Part shown: positions 43,388 through 54,539 of the stretch, piece after piece | Numbering within the stretch: position 1 is the stretch's first letter | Layout of the letters: the number at the start of each line of letters is the position of its first letter | DNA from: Hsuehochloa calcarea | Lineage: Eukaryota; Streptophyta; Magnoliopsida; Poales; Poaceae | Assembly (NCBI GenBank): GCA_036346395.1 | Contig: CM070594.1 | Span: forward strand, 27,685,385 to 27,749,384 | Reading direction: 5' to 3' | DNA length: 64,000 nucleotides | Translations under genes and position numbers: made by a program | Notes under the pieces: generated by a model | Told to the model about the DNA's origin: nothing | Seen by the model: only the letters and a program-made list of their open reading frames with translations | The model's database searches: none

Positions 43388-45144
43388 TGTGGATATCATG
43401 GGGATAGGCTTCAGATCTTAGGATGATGTGACAATTGGCAATGGTGTTTTCGGTTTGTCGTTTCACGAGTTTTCGACAAAGCTTCGTGCATTCTCGATAG
43501 GCGGTCCGATCGCCATAGCATGGCGGTCCGACCGATCCCAAATCGGTCGGACCGGCCATGTGCGGCGGTCGGACCGGCTATGACCTAAAAGTGGTCAAAA
43601 CGACCTGGGCCAAAAATAGGTGTTGTAGGCAAGTGAGGGGATCCCAATGCACTTGGTCTCATGATTTTTGGAGTCTCCAGTAAGAAGTTCTATTCGTTTT
43701 AAGTTTCGGAAGGTTTCGAATTTCAGGGCATGAATTTGGCTATAAGGTCCGACCGCTCACGTGGAGCGGTCCGACCGATCAGGCGGTCCGACCGCTCACA
43801 TGGAGCGGTCGGACCGGTTTCTATGAACGTACGCCAACTTCGTGGCGATGTTGTTTTGTTAGGTCAAAGTCATTGGTATCGTGGCATATGGTTTGCATGA
43901 TGCATGTTTTGACTAACATGGGTCAAGTTGTGAAGAACTTGTTCCCGAATTCGTGTTTGCTTGTCTATGGTTGTGCAGGTAGCTTGGTGGTCAACGACGG
44001 TCAACGGCGAGGAGGATCGGGACTAGACTTGGAGAGTTGAGGTCCAGAACGATCGACGATGCCGGGTGAGGTCAATGATTCAAGCGTGACACACAATGGA
44101 CAAGGGTGACCTATTGGCAAATCCATGGCGCATGGTGAAGCGGTTTAGGTCAAAGGTTAAAGATGGCGCTTTGCGAAGCGTGCGTGTGTGACTCGTTTCT
44201 TAGTGGGCCTTAACGGGAGCCCAATGGAGTCAAACCCTAGGAGTCTAGGCCTCCACTATAAATAGGGGGAGGTGGTGGCTGCACCACCTAGCTCTTGGAT
44301 CTCGCTGTTTTTCACCTCTTTTGTGTTTTCATAACCCTAATTGGCTTAGGGGAGTTGAGGTGGAGGCTAGGGCTTTTCATGGTTTGAGGAGAATTTCGTG
44401 ATCTTGGATTGACCACTGATCCATGATGGTGTGGGTGTAATCCAACAGCAATCACGTTCTTAATCTATGCAAGGTTTTCTTGAGATAAGTCTCTTTTCGT
44501 TCTTGCTTTCAATTTCGTGATTTTAGGGCTTTCTTTGATCCGCGAGTTTGTGATTGATTCTTTCACGTAAATTTGCTTGCTGTGATATGTGTGAATCTAT
44601 CTAGAATTATCTTGATCATCAATCACTCACGAATAAGCATTAGGATCAAGTTTTCGTTCTTGTCCGGTTTTAGACCCTCTGTTATTCAATTGGCAATTGT
44701 TCAGGATCTATCCAAGAATTATCATAATATTCGATTGGAATAGGTCCTCAATAGTATAGAGAAGATGTGTGCAAAGTTTCGTGAAGTTTGGAGTTGAGTA
44801 TCAAAAGTTATACCTAATTGCAACTTCGTCATCGGCCGTTCTTGCATTGCTCGAGCTCGGCGGTCGATCACCGAGGCACCGGTCCGACTGATTCGGTCAG
44901 CGGTCCGACCGCCACTAACACATTGGTCAGACCGCCCGTACTGATTTGTGCTTTAGCTTGTGTTGATTTTTATCGTATTATTTAGGGGGTAAATTGGATT
45001 CAATACTAGTCTTCCATTTGATCGGTATATTGATCTTCATAGCTTCCTCATAGCTATTGGAGTGAAATTGTGTTGAATTCATAATTTGTGAAAAAGTGAG
45101 CGTGCTCCTATTCACCCCCCTCTAGTCGCCTTTTTGGTCCAACA
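43388..45144 (+). repeat. 3' LTR of copia element B
   Basis: 1757 bp, partner of 27535-29272. It has its own set of palindrome islands at 43501-43579, 43746-43817 and 44865-44935, with more copies than the 5' LTR and different spacers, so the islands have changed by expansion or loss. Confidence 0.92.
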
Positions 45145-45149
45145 GAATC

Positions 45150-45475
45150 AGTAGCGGAAGCAGAATCAAAGTATACCACGCCACAATTGTCTATGCTCTT
45201 CATTAATTGAATATGATCACAAAAATTCAGATTTTTGAGCTCTTAACAATGCTTCACAGTGATGTTAAATTAAGATATTAGAAACAACAATATATCATTC
45301 AACTACAAGAGAGTTGATTTTGATTAACAGTACAAAGAAACAAGACTTTAGCAATTCAGCCAACAGATAAGTAAACAACCAATAGTGCTGAAAAGTCACA
45401 GACTAGACATGAAAGCCTGCCGAATGACAGTGAACCAAGTTTAGTATAGAGAATCAACTCAGTTTAGTAAACACA
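45150..45475 (-). repeat. LTR of gypsy element A, right part
   Basis: This continues 27327-27534 after removing copia B (together about 533 bp). The outer end is placed at AAACACA (45475), which inverts to TGTGTTT, because coding sequence of element D's RT resumes within a few bases. The exact end is approximate. Confidence 0.6.
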
Positions 45476-45479
45476 ATGT

Positions 45480-46333
45480 AACGACATGACTGTATACTCA
45501 TAATGCCCATATCTGGTGGAGAATGCAGTCTTCTCTATATATCTGCTCACGCACCCGAATCTGATTATACCCAGACTGGAGATCGATCTTGGAGAACACC
45601 TGGGCCCCCTTCAACCGATCAAACAGGTCCTCAATACGGGGTAAATGGTATTTATTCTTGATCGTAACTGCGTTGAGCGCACTGTAATCAATACACATGC
45701 GCCAACTCCCATCCTTCTTTTATGTGAATAAAACAAGTGCTCCCCATGGCGATGCACTACGCCTGATCAAACCCTTAGCCAGCAATTCATCCAACTGCTT
45801 CTTCAGCTCATCCTGGAATGGACGTGCCAGACGATACGGAGACATCGAGATGGGCCGAGTACCCGGAACAAGGTCGATGCCAAACTCCACGTCTCACGTA
45901 GGTGGCGAGCACAGAAGCTCATTCGGGAACACATGCGGGTAGTCCCCCACCACTGGAATCTCATCAATCCACGAGGCCATACTCGATTTCTCAGCAAGAC
46001 ATAAAAGAAGTCCAGTCTTCATAGCACGCTGACCCGAGAACAATCCGGCCAACATCGAAAGAGAGCACCGAGGCGCGCTCACCTGAAAGGTCAAAGTCTC
46101 CCAGACGGGTCCGCATGCAGACCGCCCCATGAAACAGATATCACCGCTCGATAAGCATGCAACCAATCCATACCCAATATAACATCGAACGGCTCCATCT
46201 GAATTACTATCAAGTTCGCCGTGAACTTCTCCCCATCAATAACAATAGAGCACCCAGGACAAACAGTTGAACTCGCAATCATACCCCCTGGAGAACTAAC
46301 CAACACTGACTGAGAAATCCACTGCATTCTCAA
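45480..46333 (-). pseudogene. gypsy element D protease and RT start
   Basis: The protease-proximal block EPFDVILGMDWLHAYRAV is at about 46200-46150. The RT begins at about 45700 with MCIDYSALNAVTIKNKYHLP and FSKIDLQSGYNQIRVRE. After a shift it reads TAFSTRYGHYEYTVMS and ends at the element A LTR. The catalytic box is not present. Confidence 0.85.
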
Positions 46334-46488
46334 ATTCGCCCTTCTAGCAAACGCCGAGAGACAAACGAATAGGTAGCTCGAATAAAAAGGATAAAAGCCT
46401 CAAGGAATCGACTAGTAGGGTACCGTCACCACGCCGCGACGGCTCGCAGAGCGGTGAGTGGGCATGGTGTAAACTCCTGTGGCACCAG

Positions 46489-47873
46489 TCAAGCGTAAGA
46501 TACCCCAACACTCGACGAAGGATGAGCAGAACCGCTACCGTGGAGCAAATAACAGTATCGCAGAGCGGTCACGGGGTTCCGTGAGAATCCTAGTGGTGGC
46601 ACTGGCGTGAACACTACAGGAGAAACCCAACCAGAAGGGTACTGGAGTGTGGGAGCTGCCATCGATGTCCGGATGAACCCGGCGAGTAACTGAAGATGCC
46701 GCAGAGCAGACTCCCATTTGATGATGCACGCTGGGTTCTTCCTGCACACTATCATCTTGTGGCCTGACTGGCCACAATGGCGATAATCCCCCGTGAAGGA
46801 ACACTCAGAGGCACGGTGATTGTCACCACACTTGAAGCATATCATTCCCGGCTCGAACCAGGCGCAAAGTCGCGAGTAGTATGTCAAGGCGGGAGAAGCG
46901 ACATGCCTCTGCCGCCGTAACGCAGCGGCTGAGAACGTTGACCTCCCTGAAATCTCTTAGAAGCGGGTCGCTGAGAAGGCCCACCTCCACCACCGAAGCT
47001 CCTCTTGTGCCCACTGACTAAACCCTCAGTAGGAGCAAAGCTGCTAGGAGTTTGCCTCTCTCTAGTAAGTTCCCGCTCCAGCTCCATACCCTTGGCCTGA
47101 TCAACCACACTGTTGAAGTCAAGCAAGCTAGTCGCCCCCAGTACGTGGCGATACTCCGGATTCAGTCCCCTACGGAATCTCTTGGCTTTCTCTCGGTCAT
47201 TACCAGCCACAGCTGGCACAAAGCGGACTAAGTTGTTGAATCCCGCCTCATAGTCCGCCACAGACAGCTTTCCTTGAACAAAGGTTGCCAGGGAATGCTC
47301 CATCCTCTCAAGGAAGGAATCAGGGTAAAACATAGCCTTGAATTGCTCCAAGAAATCCTCCCAAGTCACTAGTCCCTACAGTGGAATCCTGGCTGATAGA
47401 ACTCCCTTCCACCAGATATCTGCATGGCCCTTCAGTTGAAAGGCCACAAAACGTGCCTTCGTCTTTGAGGTCATCTCCAATGCACCAAACCGCTCTCCAT
47501 GTACCGCCCGGTCGCTTATACCGGGTGCCCGCTCCATCAAAGGTATCGAGACGAAGGACATCCACTCGAGGCTCATTCTAGTCTCGTGGAGCCGGTACCG
47601 CCACCGAGCAACATCGGTGCACCGCACCGAGGGGCCGCTTGCACTGCCGACGAGTCGTTGAACTTCCCTCTGAAGTTCCTGAAGTAGAGCGGCCTGAGCT
47701 TCGGCAACTGGACGAGTGGCAGATGCAACCTCCTCAGCCACCCCGCCAACAGCCTCTTCGGCCGGGGATGAGGATGCAACCGAACCACGTCCACGACCAC
47801 GACCACGGCCCGCACCACGTCCACGCCCTCTACCTCTCACCATTCTGAATTCCAAAGATAAAAAACTATCCAC
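46489..47873 (-). pseudogene. gypsy element D gag
   Basis: The likely start is MVRGRGRGRG (about 47840), an Arg-Gly-rich opening. A shifted part follows with HADIWWKG. The capsid core is LTWEDFLEQFKAMFYPDSF, GKLSVADYEAGFNNLVRF and KAKRFRRGLNPEYRHVLG (47369-46884). Two knuckle blocks CFKCGDNHRASEC and YRHCGQSGHKMIVC (first Cys of the second replaced by Tyr) are at 46830-46740. Frameshifts separate the N-terminus, core and knuckles. Confidence 0.85.
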
Positions 47874-48096
47874 TTAACATTAGAGCAAACAAACACAATA
47901 TCATAACAAATTAGTACAACCATATCAATGAAACAATTCTATCAGAATTGCAGATGCAATGATTTTTCCCATTCCCACCTACTATGCACCGTGTGTCAAG
48001 TTTTAAGTTAATTTACTATTAACAGATTTTAGCAAATCAAGTTATTTAAGTTACTAACCTATTCACCACGGACCTAAAACCCGCCCTGATACCAAC

Positions 48097-49586
48097 TGCA
48101 ACACCCCAGACCAACCTGAGCCTGGAATGCTACCACACTAGCATAACTATAAATTAAACAAATACATTTCTTTCTAATTTTCGGCAGAATCTCCTTTGAA
48201 TTACTAACCATCCTGAAGTTCGCGCAGCGAACAATAATAATAAGCAATTATCCAAACACACAGATTAAAACATAATCATAAAAGTAACATCTATAATACG
48301 CTATCCAACTCCAACAGAAGTTATCCAAGACATAAAGTGTAAAGAAACAAATCTCAAGCAATTTATTCAAAATCTGAGTTATCGCTCAAATGATTTTTTC
48401 AGCGGAAAGTTTGTTTGTGCCAATGTGCGACCAAGCTTAATTCTATTCTCTCTCATGCATGCCGTCCACAAACGAAGTACCTAAAAACGCAACATCAGCA
48501 AGAGTGAGTCCAAGACTCAGCAAAGTACAATTAGTAAGACAATAACATATGCAGCTGTAACCATCAACATCCATCCACAATTCTCAATAATAGACATGTC
48601 ACATGCTTATGCGGTGCAAACTGTTCAAATGCACTTTTCTTTCTCTCTTTTGCATATACCGGTATTGTGGAGTATGCATCCGTCGATGCATACCCATGCC
48701 TGTGCCTTCTAGCAAAGGGACCACATCCCATACTCCACAAGTATGGGGACCAAAAGCCCGTCATATTCATGACGGGGACCTCAATAAATGCTTGATCACC
48801 ACATGACCAAGCCTCCAATATGATGGCATGATGCACATGTGCAGAACTTTAAATCATCATACAGAAATAAGAATTACTTGTACCTCTAGCTTTCATAATC
48901 ATTGACATTCATAGCATTCTAGCTTCTATGATCAACGCAAAATTCTCATAATGTAACAACATGAACAATCGCTCATAAATAGTCTACCACTAACTGTACT
49001 TGCCTTTTTCCCGCTACGAGGCGCGAAGACGCAGGGCAGGGATGGTGCCTCTACTCCGGAACTCTGCCTCCTACACAAGAATTGTGCTAACAATAAATAC
49101 GCTGAGAAAGCTAAAACCGAGAGCTACAACTTTCTATGAGGTGGTCAGATCAGAAAACGTACATATCTTACCCAAAACCGACGAACAACAGTACTGAATA
49201 AAACCAATCTACTACATCCTCTTGGCCGGCCCTCCAACGGTGGTCTCCTCGCCTTTCCTCCAATGGACCGCAGCAAGGAGCTTCGCCGGGGAGGGAGGTG
49301 GTGCTGTGGAGGAGGTGGTGGCACAGGGGAGGTGCAAGGAGGAGAGGGGGTGGCGGCTATGGGGGGAGAGGGGAGAGTGGGGGGCGTCTACGGTTTGGGG
49401 CGCCAACCTCTTGGCTGGCCCCCCTAGGCCGGCCTCCCCTCTTGGGCCTCCTGGGCCGCAGCCCGCGGCCCAGGTTGGCGAAATTTTATAGATAACCCCT
49501 TTTTTCAGAAAAATTATATGCTTTTGCTTTGGTTTTCTCCCCCCGGCTTCCTTTCCAATTACCCGATTAAGTTTCGGGGTATTACA
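48097..49586 (-). repeat. 5' LTR of gypsy element D
   Basis: 1490 bp, TGCAACACCC to GGGGTATTACA on the plus strand. On the minus strand it starts TGTAATACCCCG, has a GC-rich block (49200-49480) and ends GTGTTGCA next to the primer-binding site (minus strand TGGTATCAGGGCGG, about 48082-48095). Confidence 0.85.
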
Positions 49587-51062
49587 TCCATAATATTCCC
49601 AACTCTATAATTCTTCTTTTTCCATGAAGAACTACGTGGCATTTCTTATTTGCCGGGCCCAATACAAAAAAAACTTTAACAACTTGCTTAGCGAGTACGA
49701 ATGGTTCGTCCTTGTATTTGACACATTCGTGGTCCATAGTAGTAACACCGTACTTATCGATATTCACACCCTGTGGAAGTTTGACCAAATGGCACCAAAA
49801 CAGAGGGGATCTTGAAAAGTACGTAGTGGAGCTTCCAAATCTCCTCTATGTACCCATAGTAGGAGCTCAACCCACGTTTCATTATGTTTAGCCCGGCGGT
49901 ATTTATCTGCTTGTGAAACTCATCTATGCGGACACCGCTGTTCTGAACTGTGCTCTTCATATCCTGAGCTCTCGTATAAAATATGTACCCATCTATACAC
50001 AACCAAGGAGGAAGGTTGTACATACATAGATTCACGGGTCAGGTGCTATGTCGGCTGCATAGGTTACCGAAAGGATTCATTCCATCTGTACTCAACCCAA
50101 ACCTTATATTCCACGGTTCTGCACCGAAGTATTTGAAGCTCCTATCAAAGTTTCTCCACTGGGCAGAATCAGTAGGGTGTCTTAGCTTTCCATATTTTTT
50201 ACGCTCCTCCGAGTAACAATGCAGCAATCTTGCCTAATTTTGGTTTGCAAATAAGCATTTCAAACGGGGAATTACAAGCAGATACCACAACACCTTAGCA
50301 AGAGGTCCTTGCTTCACCTCGATGCCCTCGTCGTCATCGAAGTGATTCTTACGCTTGTATCGGGATACTTTGCACATTGGACATACATGCATGTCTGCAT
50401 ACTCTTTATTGTATAGGATACAATCGCTCGGACATACATGTATTCTTTCTACTTCCATTCCCAATGGACAAAGAACCTTCTTTGCTTGATAGGTGGTTCT
50501 GGTCAACACGTTTCCCTCTGGAAGGATGTCCGTTAGGAGACCTAACAACACCATGAAACTCTTGTTGGACCAATCATTGTTTGCCTTTAATTTTAGCAGT
50601 TTAAGTATGGATTACAATCTTGTCTATTCCGGCTTGCAGCCTGGAAACACAGGTTTCCTCGAGTCCTCCATTAAGCCCTCGAATTTGCCAAACTCTTTCT
50701 CACTATAGTTCCATTTTGCATCGTGTAGCATCTGATCCAGATTGTCATCGTGCGACCTACCCTAATCGAAAGCACAGTCCACATCCAGCATATCATTGTC
50801 TCCCTCGAAGATGTTACTACCTTCCGGTATAATCTGCTATTCACCGTGACCGGTCCAACATTTATACTCCTCTTTGAAACCCCTTCGAATCAAGTGCGTT
50901 TCGATCTACGATGGGTTGGTAAACATCTTCAGATTATCGCAATCAAAGCATTGACAATACATTAATTTTATCTCCTTCAACATATCCTGATCGGTAGCTC
51001 TTCTAAAAGTAGACACACCATCAATGTACTCTTCACTCACACGGTTCTCAATATACATTCAG
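49587..51062 (-). pseudogene. CACTA transposase, TNP2 type
   Basis: The N-terminal transposase-associated block is visible as EEYIDGVSTFRRA (about 51030) and HLIRRGFKEEYKCWTGHGE (about 50870). It is followed by LDQMLHDAKWNYSEKEFGKF (about 50730), NNDWSNKSFMVLLGLLTDIL, PEGNVLTRTTYQAKKVLCPL, CPSDCILYNKEYADMHVCPMC, WRNFDRSFKYFGAEPWNIRF and GLSTDGMNPFGN. The C-terminal side has MYNLPPWLCIDGYIF and KLPQGVNIDKYGVTTMDHECVKY before D interrupts it. Stops and shifts occur throughout. The intact enzyme would excise and reinsert CACTA elements. Confidence 0.88.
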
Positions 51063-51153
51063 CTTCAGTCCATCTACGCTGCGCACATAACAAATTAGTG
51101 TTAAATTAGATTAATGCTATTAAATTAGCTAGCTATGAAATATTCATGGAGTA

Positions 51154-51177
51154 ATATATATATATATATATATATAT
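51154..51177. repeat. AT microsatellite
   Basis: About 12 AT units. Confidence 0.9.
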
Positions 51178-51596
51178 CAAGCAAGAATATATTAAAGTAG
51201 ACAAGGAGTAGTGAGACCCATTATTAAAGTTCCTTGATTCATGGAGATATAAAACAACATATAAGTTATCATGCTTACATATCCATCATTTGAGTCTCCA
51301 ACAATTATTTCAATAATTACATATCTGATTTGCCCTATGGACGAATATGCAAGCATAGGTTTCATACTTGTTTGAGTAATAGCAAGGACATTCCCCAATA
51401 TCATGCTAAGAATAGCTAGAATTTCTAGAACAAGATGCCATTCGTTTGATGATAAATAAAAAGGAATACTAACCTTAGATCACCAAGAACAAATTAATAG
51501 ATGTATAAGTACACTTGCAAATCTACGGTATTTCTTTCACCAAACGCCCCAAAGCCGGCCGACTACTTCAATGCAGCCGCATATATCAGAGACAGA

Positions 51597-51924
51597 TTTT
51601 ACTACAGACAGATATGTCGGGATGACCAGATATTTAATGACGCATATCACAGACGGTTCTTCTTAATAACCGTCTAACATGTCACATACGGTTTTACATA
51701 AAAACCATATGTGATATTTGGAGACCTCAGAGACCTTTTTTATTTAAAAACATCTGTGATGATTCGCAGACTGTTATTATTAAAAACTGTTGGTGATATT
51801 AGGAGACATCACAGACCGTTTGTATTTTAAATGGTTTTCAATACAAATGGTCTATGATACGAGACCATATCACAGATGATTTTATTTTAGAACCGCCTGT
51901 GATTGTTCTGTCTATAGCTAAAAA
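51597..51924. mobile_element. Small CACTA-derived non-autonomous element (candidate)
   Basis: It has inverted ends TTTTACTACAGACAGA and, inverted from the right, TTTTAGCTATAGACAGA. The interior is filled with the same CACAGACGGTT-type repeats as the subterminal zone of the large element. It sits between the two coding remnants. It could instead be an internal subterminal-like array of the same element. Confidence 0.4.
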
Positions 51925-51974
51925 GTATTCAGTAAACATATGTTCAACATAGATAGTAACTTCAACTCCAAACT

Positions 51975-51976
<2 letters not shown>

Positions 51977-52021
<45 letters not shown>
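51977..52021. repeat. AT microsatellite
   Basis: About 22 AT units between the candidate small CACTA element and the associated coding remnant. Confidence 0.92.
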
Positions 52022-52025
<4 letters not shown>

Positions 52026-52079
52026 CAAACAGGTTGGTCAGTCGCTTCTAACAATAGATTTTCTTTAAAAAGTAGAAAT

Positions 52080-52634
52080 AAAAAATAACCTTATTTCTAG
52101 CGGCCCAGGTAGGCTGCTATCTACGTCTTCAATTCTTCGTATGCGACATCGTCGACATCGGAGGGTTTGGGGTCAGCGTAAGTTCCCCGAAACACGTCCA
52201 CTCATTGACGCACTCGTTCGAGAGTAGGCCAAAGACGCTCCGACTCAAGGACCAAGTCGAAATATGCCCAGAGGCTCTCTACCTTTGCTCGAGGTGTCTC
52301 GGCATGGTCCACCCAATTGGCCACCATCTCGATGTCGCATTCCAAGCGGCGGTAATCCTCCTAGATACGTGCAACGTCTTTCTCGAGGACTACATCGATG
52401 TCGAGGTTAGCTCACCGAAGAGGGAGACCACCGGAAGACGTGGCGGAGGAGGATGACAAGACGGCAGAAGATGGCCATCAAATGCTCTGGCATAACTTCC
52501 ACCGGAGGAGAGAGGACACTGTTAGCACAGTGTCCTTCAGCAACATCGGGCAACGTACGGCCGGCGAGGTGCTTGTACAAAATGGCTAAGTAGGTCATCA
52601 ATGCCGGCGTCAGGGGAGAAGAGTGGGGAGTCAT
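52080..52634 (-). pseudogene. CACTA-associated protein remnant
   Basis: The frame starts at 52634 (MTPHSSPLTPALMTYLAIL) and meets GTGAGC after SPSSV at about 52410, which would suit a splice donor. Downstream, with two or three stops, the text reads EDYRRLECDIEMVANWVDHAETP, KVESLWAYFDLVLESERLWP and DDVAYEELKT, ending IAAYLGR. I take it as one of the secondary proteins coded by grass CACTA elements because of its position between TNP2 and the terminus. The function is not known. Confidence 0.5.
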
Positions 52635-52806
52635 TTTTGTAATTGCTATTTATTTGTGCTTGAGAGTAGAGCGATGTGGGGAATTATCTTCGTTGCAGAT
52701 GATTATTTTTATAAAACAAGAAGTAAATTCGGCACGTGAGACGAAGAGACGACGCATCGGGGACGAGACGAAGAGATGCATATTGGGGAGCCGAAGCGGC
52801 AATAAG

Positions 52807-53130
52807 CGTTTAAGAGATACATATCACAGACACTTCCAACCACAAACCGTCTATAATACAACATTATCACAGATGGTTCTTGTTAAGAACCGTCTGTGAA
52901 TTATCACAGATGGTTAGTATTTAAAACCGTCTGTGATTTCTACAAATATCACATACTGTTTGTATTTAAAACTATCTGTAAATATTCATAGACGGTTATT
53001 AACAAGAACCGTCTGTGATAATTATATATCGCAGACAGTTCTAGCCATCACTAGTAACATAGATGGTCATACTTGTAAAACCGTATGTGATAATTATATC
53101 ACATATGGTTTCTGGGAGCCATATGTGATG
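52807..53130. repeat. CACTA subterminal repeats
   Basis: About ten copies in both orientations of ATCACAGA(C/T)GGTT and its inverse AACCGTCTGTGAT, often paired as hairpins separated by short A/T spacers. Arrays of this type bind the element's own protein in En/Spm-class transposons. Confidence 0.8.
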
Positions 53131-53162
53131 AGATGTCTAGTATAGTCTATTCTGTAGCAGTG

Positions 53163-53489
53163 ACCTGCATTAATTTAGACCATGGAGACATTACAGGTGC
53201 ATGTGAGCAAGAAATAAACTGATATATATCCGAGATCATCACAAAGTGATAGCACAATTAGCAAGGGCAATTTAATTACGTTAAGCATTACAAAATGAGT
53301 GGCCAGTGTGCACAGGTGCAAGAGCAGCAACTAACAGCAGAGTTCAGTGTGCATGATGATTGTGGCATCCTGGCCAATTTGGGAAAGAATCTCACGTAAG
53401 CTTAGCAAAGTTGGAATGGCCATTTGAGAAAGAGTTTCACGTAAGCTTAGCAGAAGGGTAATACTAAGAATCTTTAGCAGAAGGGTACG
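53163..53489. other. Flank between CACTA end and LINE
   Basis: No gene. A word of about 22 bases (TCACGTAAGCTTAGCA within AAAGA.T.TCACGTAAGCTTAGCA) occurs twice near 53389 and 53433, and AGCAGAAGGGTA twice at 53449 and 53476, suggesting local duplication. Confidence 0.5.
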
Positions 53490-54539
53490 TAATACCGATT
53501 TGAGAAACCATCACATGAAGAAATGCGTGACATCAATGGACCTTGGATGATTCTAGGTGACTTCAACCTCATCCTCCAAGCATAGGACAAAAGGTATGGT
53601 CGCGCTTAAACAGATGCCTCATGAGCAGGCTCAGCCGGGTGGTTGATGATCTAAACGGTCGCTTGTTTACTTGGACTAACGCTCGAGAGAGGCCCACGCT
53701 TGAGCGCAAATGGCGTAACTTCATTGCCCAACTGAAGATGGATGAGGGTTGGATATGGTTGCACTCAGAAATGGAAGAAGCTTTCCACAACTTGTTTGTC
53801 AGTCTCATTGGCAAGGCGGTTCAAAGGGCATATACGTACATACCCTAGACCTTCACTCCCTCAACGTCCCTTCCACTAACCTCTCCTTAATTACTGGAAG
53901 TTGAATTCTCAGAGGGTGAGGTATGGGAAGCAATTAAGAGTTTGCGTACGTAGTGCCAAGGCCCCATGACCTGACGGGTACGTACGTTCATGGGGCTATT
54001 CTACCAAAAATGCTGGCGATTCATTAAGCCCGACGTCATGGCGGCAATATCCAAGCTTAGTTTGTCTAGGCGGGAACAACCTCCATATGCCAAACCAGGC
54101 CCTCGATCATCACCTTAGTGCCGAAGAGGCTGGGAGCTCAAGAAGCAAAGGAATTTTGGCCAATTGGTATTCTTCGTAGCTTTGCCAAGTTCTTCTCCAA
54201 AATCCTAGCCTGGGGGCCGGGTTAGCACCGGACCTCGGCAAGGTCATGGCGCCAATCCAGTCGGCATTCATCAAAGGTCGCTCAATACAAGATAACTTCA
54301 TGCTTGTTAGGCAGTCGAGACCAGGCTTTTGCATCAAAGGAGGACGTCGAGCTTTCTTTTCAAGTTGGACATTGCTCATGCGCTCAACTCCATCTCTTGG
54401 CCTTTCCCGCTGGAAGTTCTTAAGCACAAGGATTTTGGTGAAAAGTGATGTGGTTGGATTGTCATCTTACTATCGCCGGCGTCCACCCATGTTGTACAAT
54501 GGACAGCCGGGATGGCCAATTTGGCATGGGCAAGGTTTG
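53490..54539 (+). pseudogene. LINE (non-LTR retrotransposon), endonuclease end and first RT part
   Basis: At about 53540 the endonuclease motif PWMILGDFNLILQA is read, then RRL-like text and LNGRLFTWTNARERPTLER. RT blocks follow: FSEGEVWEAIKSL (about 53900), FYQKCWRFIKPDVMAAI, and APIQSAFIKGRSIQDNFMLV (about 54245), then WHGQGL at the insertion. All are in the plus direction and broken by stops. The 5' end of the LINE is truncated. The sequence continues at 59543. Confidence 0.85.

Larger units (their letters stand above)
27535..45144 (+). mobile_element. copia element B (interrupted by gypsy C), target duplication GAATC
   Basis: The LTRs are 27535-29272 and 43388-45144, both running TGTGGATATC to GGTCCAACA. 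GAATC flanks both outer ends. Internal sequence is a primer-binding site and leader, then the gypsy C insertion, then gag, a coiled-coil region with a palindrome island and the first part of the protease. Integrase, RT and RNase H are absent, so the copy is non-autonomous. The LTRs have diverged visibly more than those of element C, which agrees with B being older. Confidence 0.92.
45476..49586 (-). mobile_element. Ty3/gypsy element D (5' LTR, gag, protease, start of RT)
   Basis: Read on the minus strand: LTR (48097-49586), primer-binding site, gag, knuckles, protease, and reverse transcriptase up to a TVMS motif where element A's LTR is inserted. The remaining pol and the 3' LTR are not found anywhere in the window. 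The LTR's outer side adjoins CACTA transposase sequence, so D inserted into that element; TCCAT (49587-49591) is the candidate duplication with the partner lost. Confidence 0.85.
49587..53162 (-). mobile_element. CACTA (En/Spm-type) DNA transposon, right-hand part
   Basis: The right terminus (53145-53162) inverts to CACTGCTACAGAATAGAC, a CACTA end, followed by ACC as the candidate 3-bp duplication. Inside it is a field of subterminal repeats (about 52807-53130) and two minus-strand coding remnants: a CACTA-associated frame (52080-52634) and the TNP2 transposase (49587-51062). The left part is cut off by gypsy D, and its other terminus was not found. Confidence 0.85.

Noticed and set aside
43501..43820. 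CRISPR-like array of short repeats
   Set aside because: The repeats are 9-11-base palindromes with variable short spacing in a plant LTR and lack constant-length spacers or cas genes.
45476..45480. Exact target duplication of gypsy A in gypsy D
   Set aside because: The bases near the junction (ATGTA) cannot be matched because the other end of A is missing.
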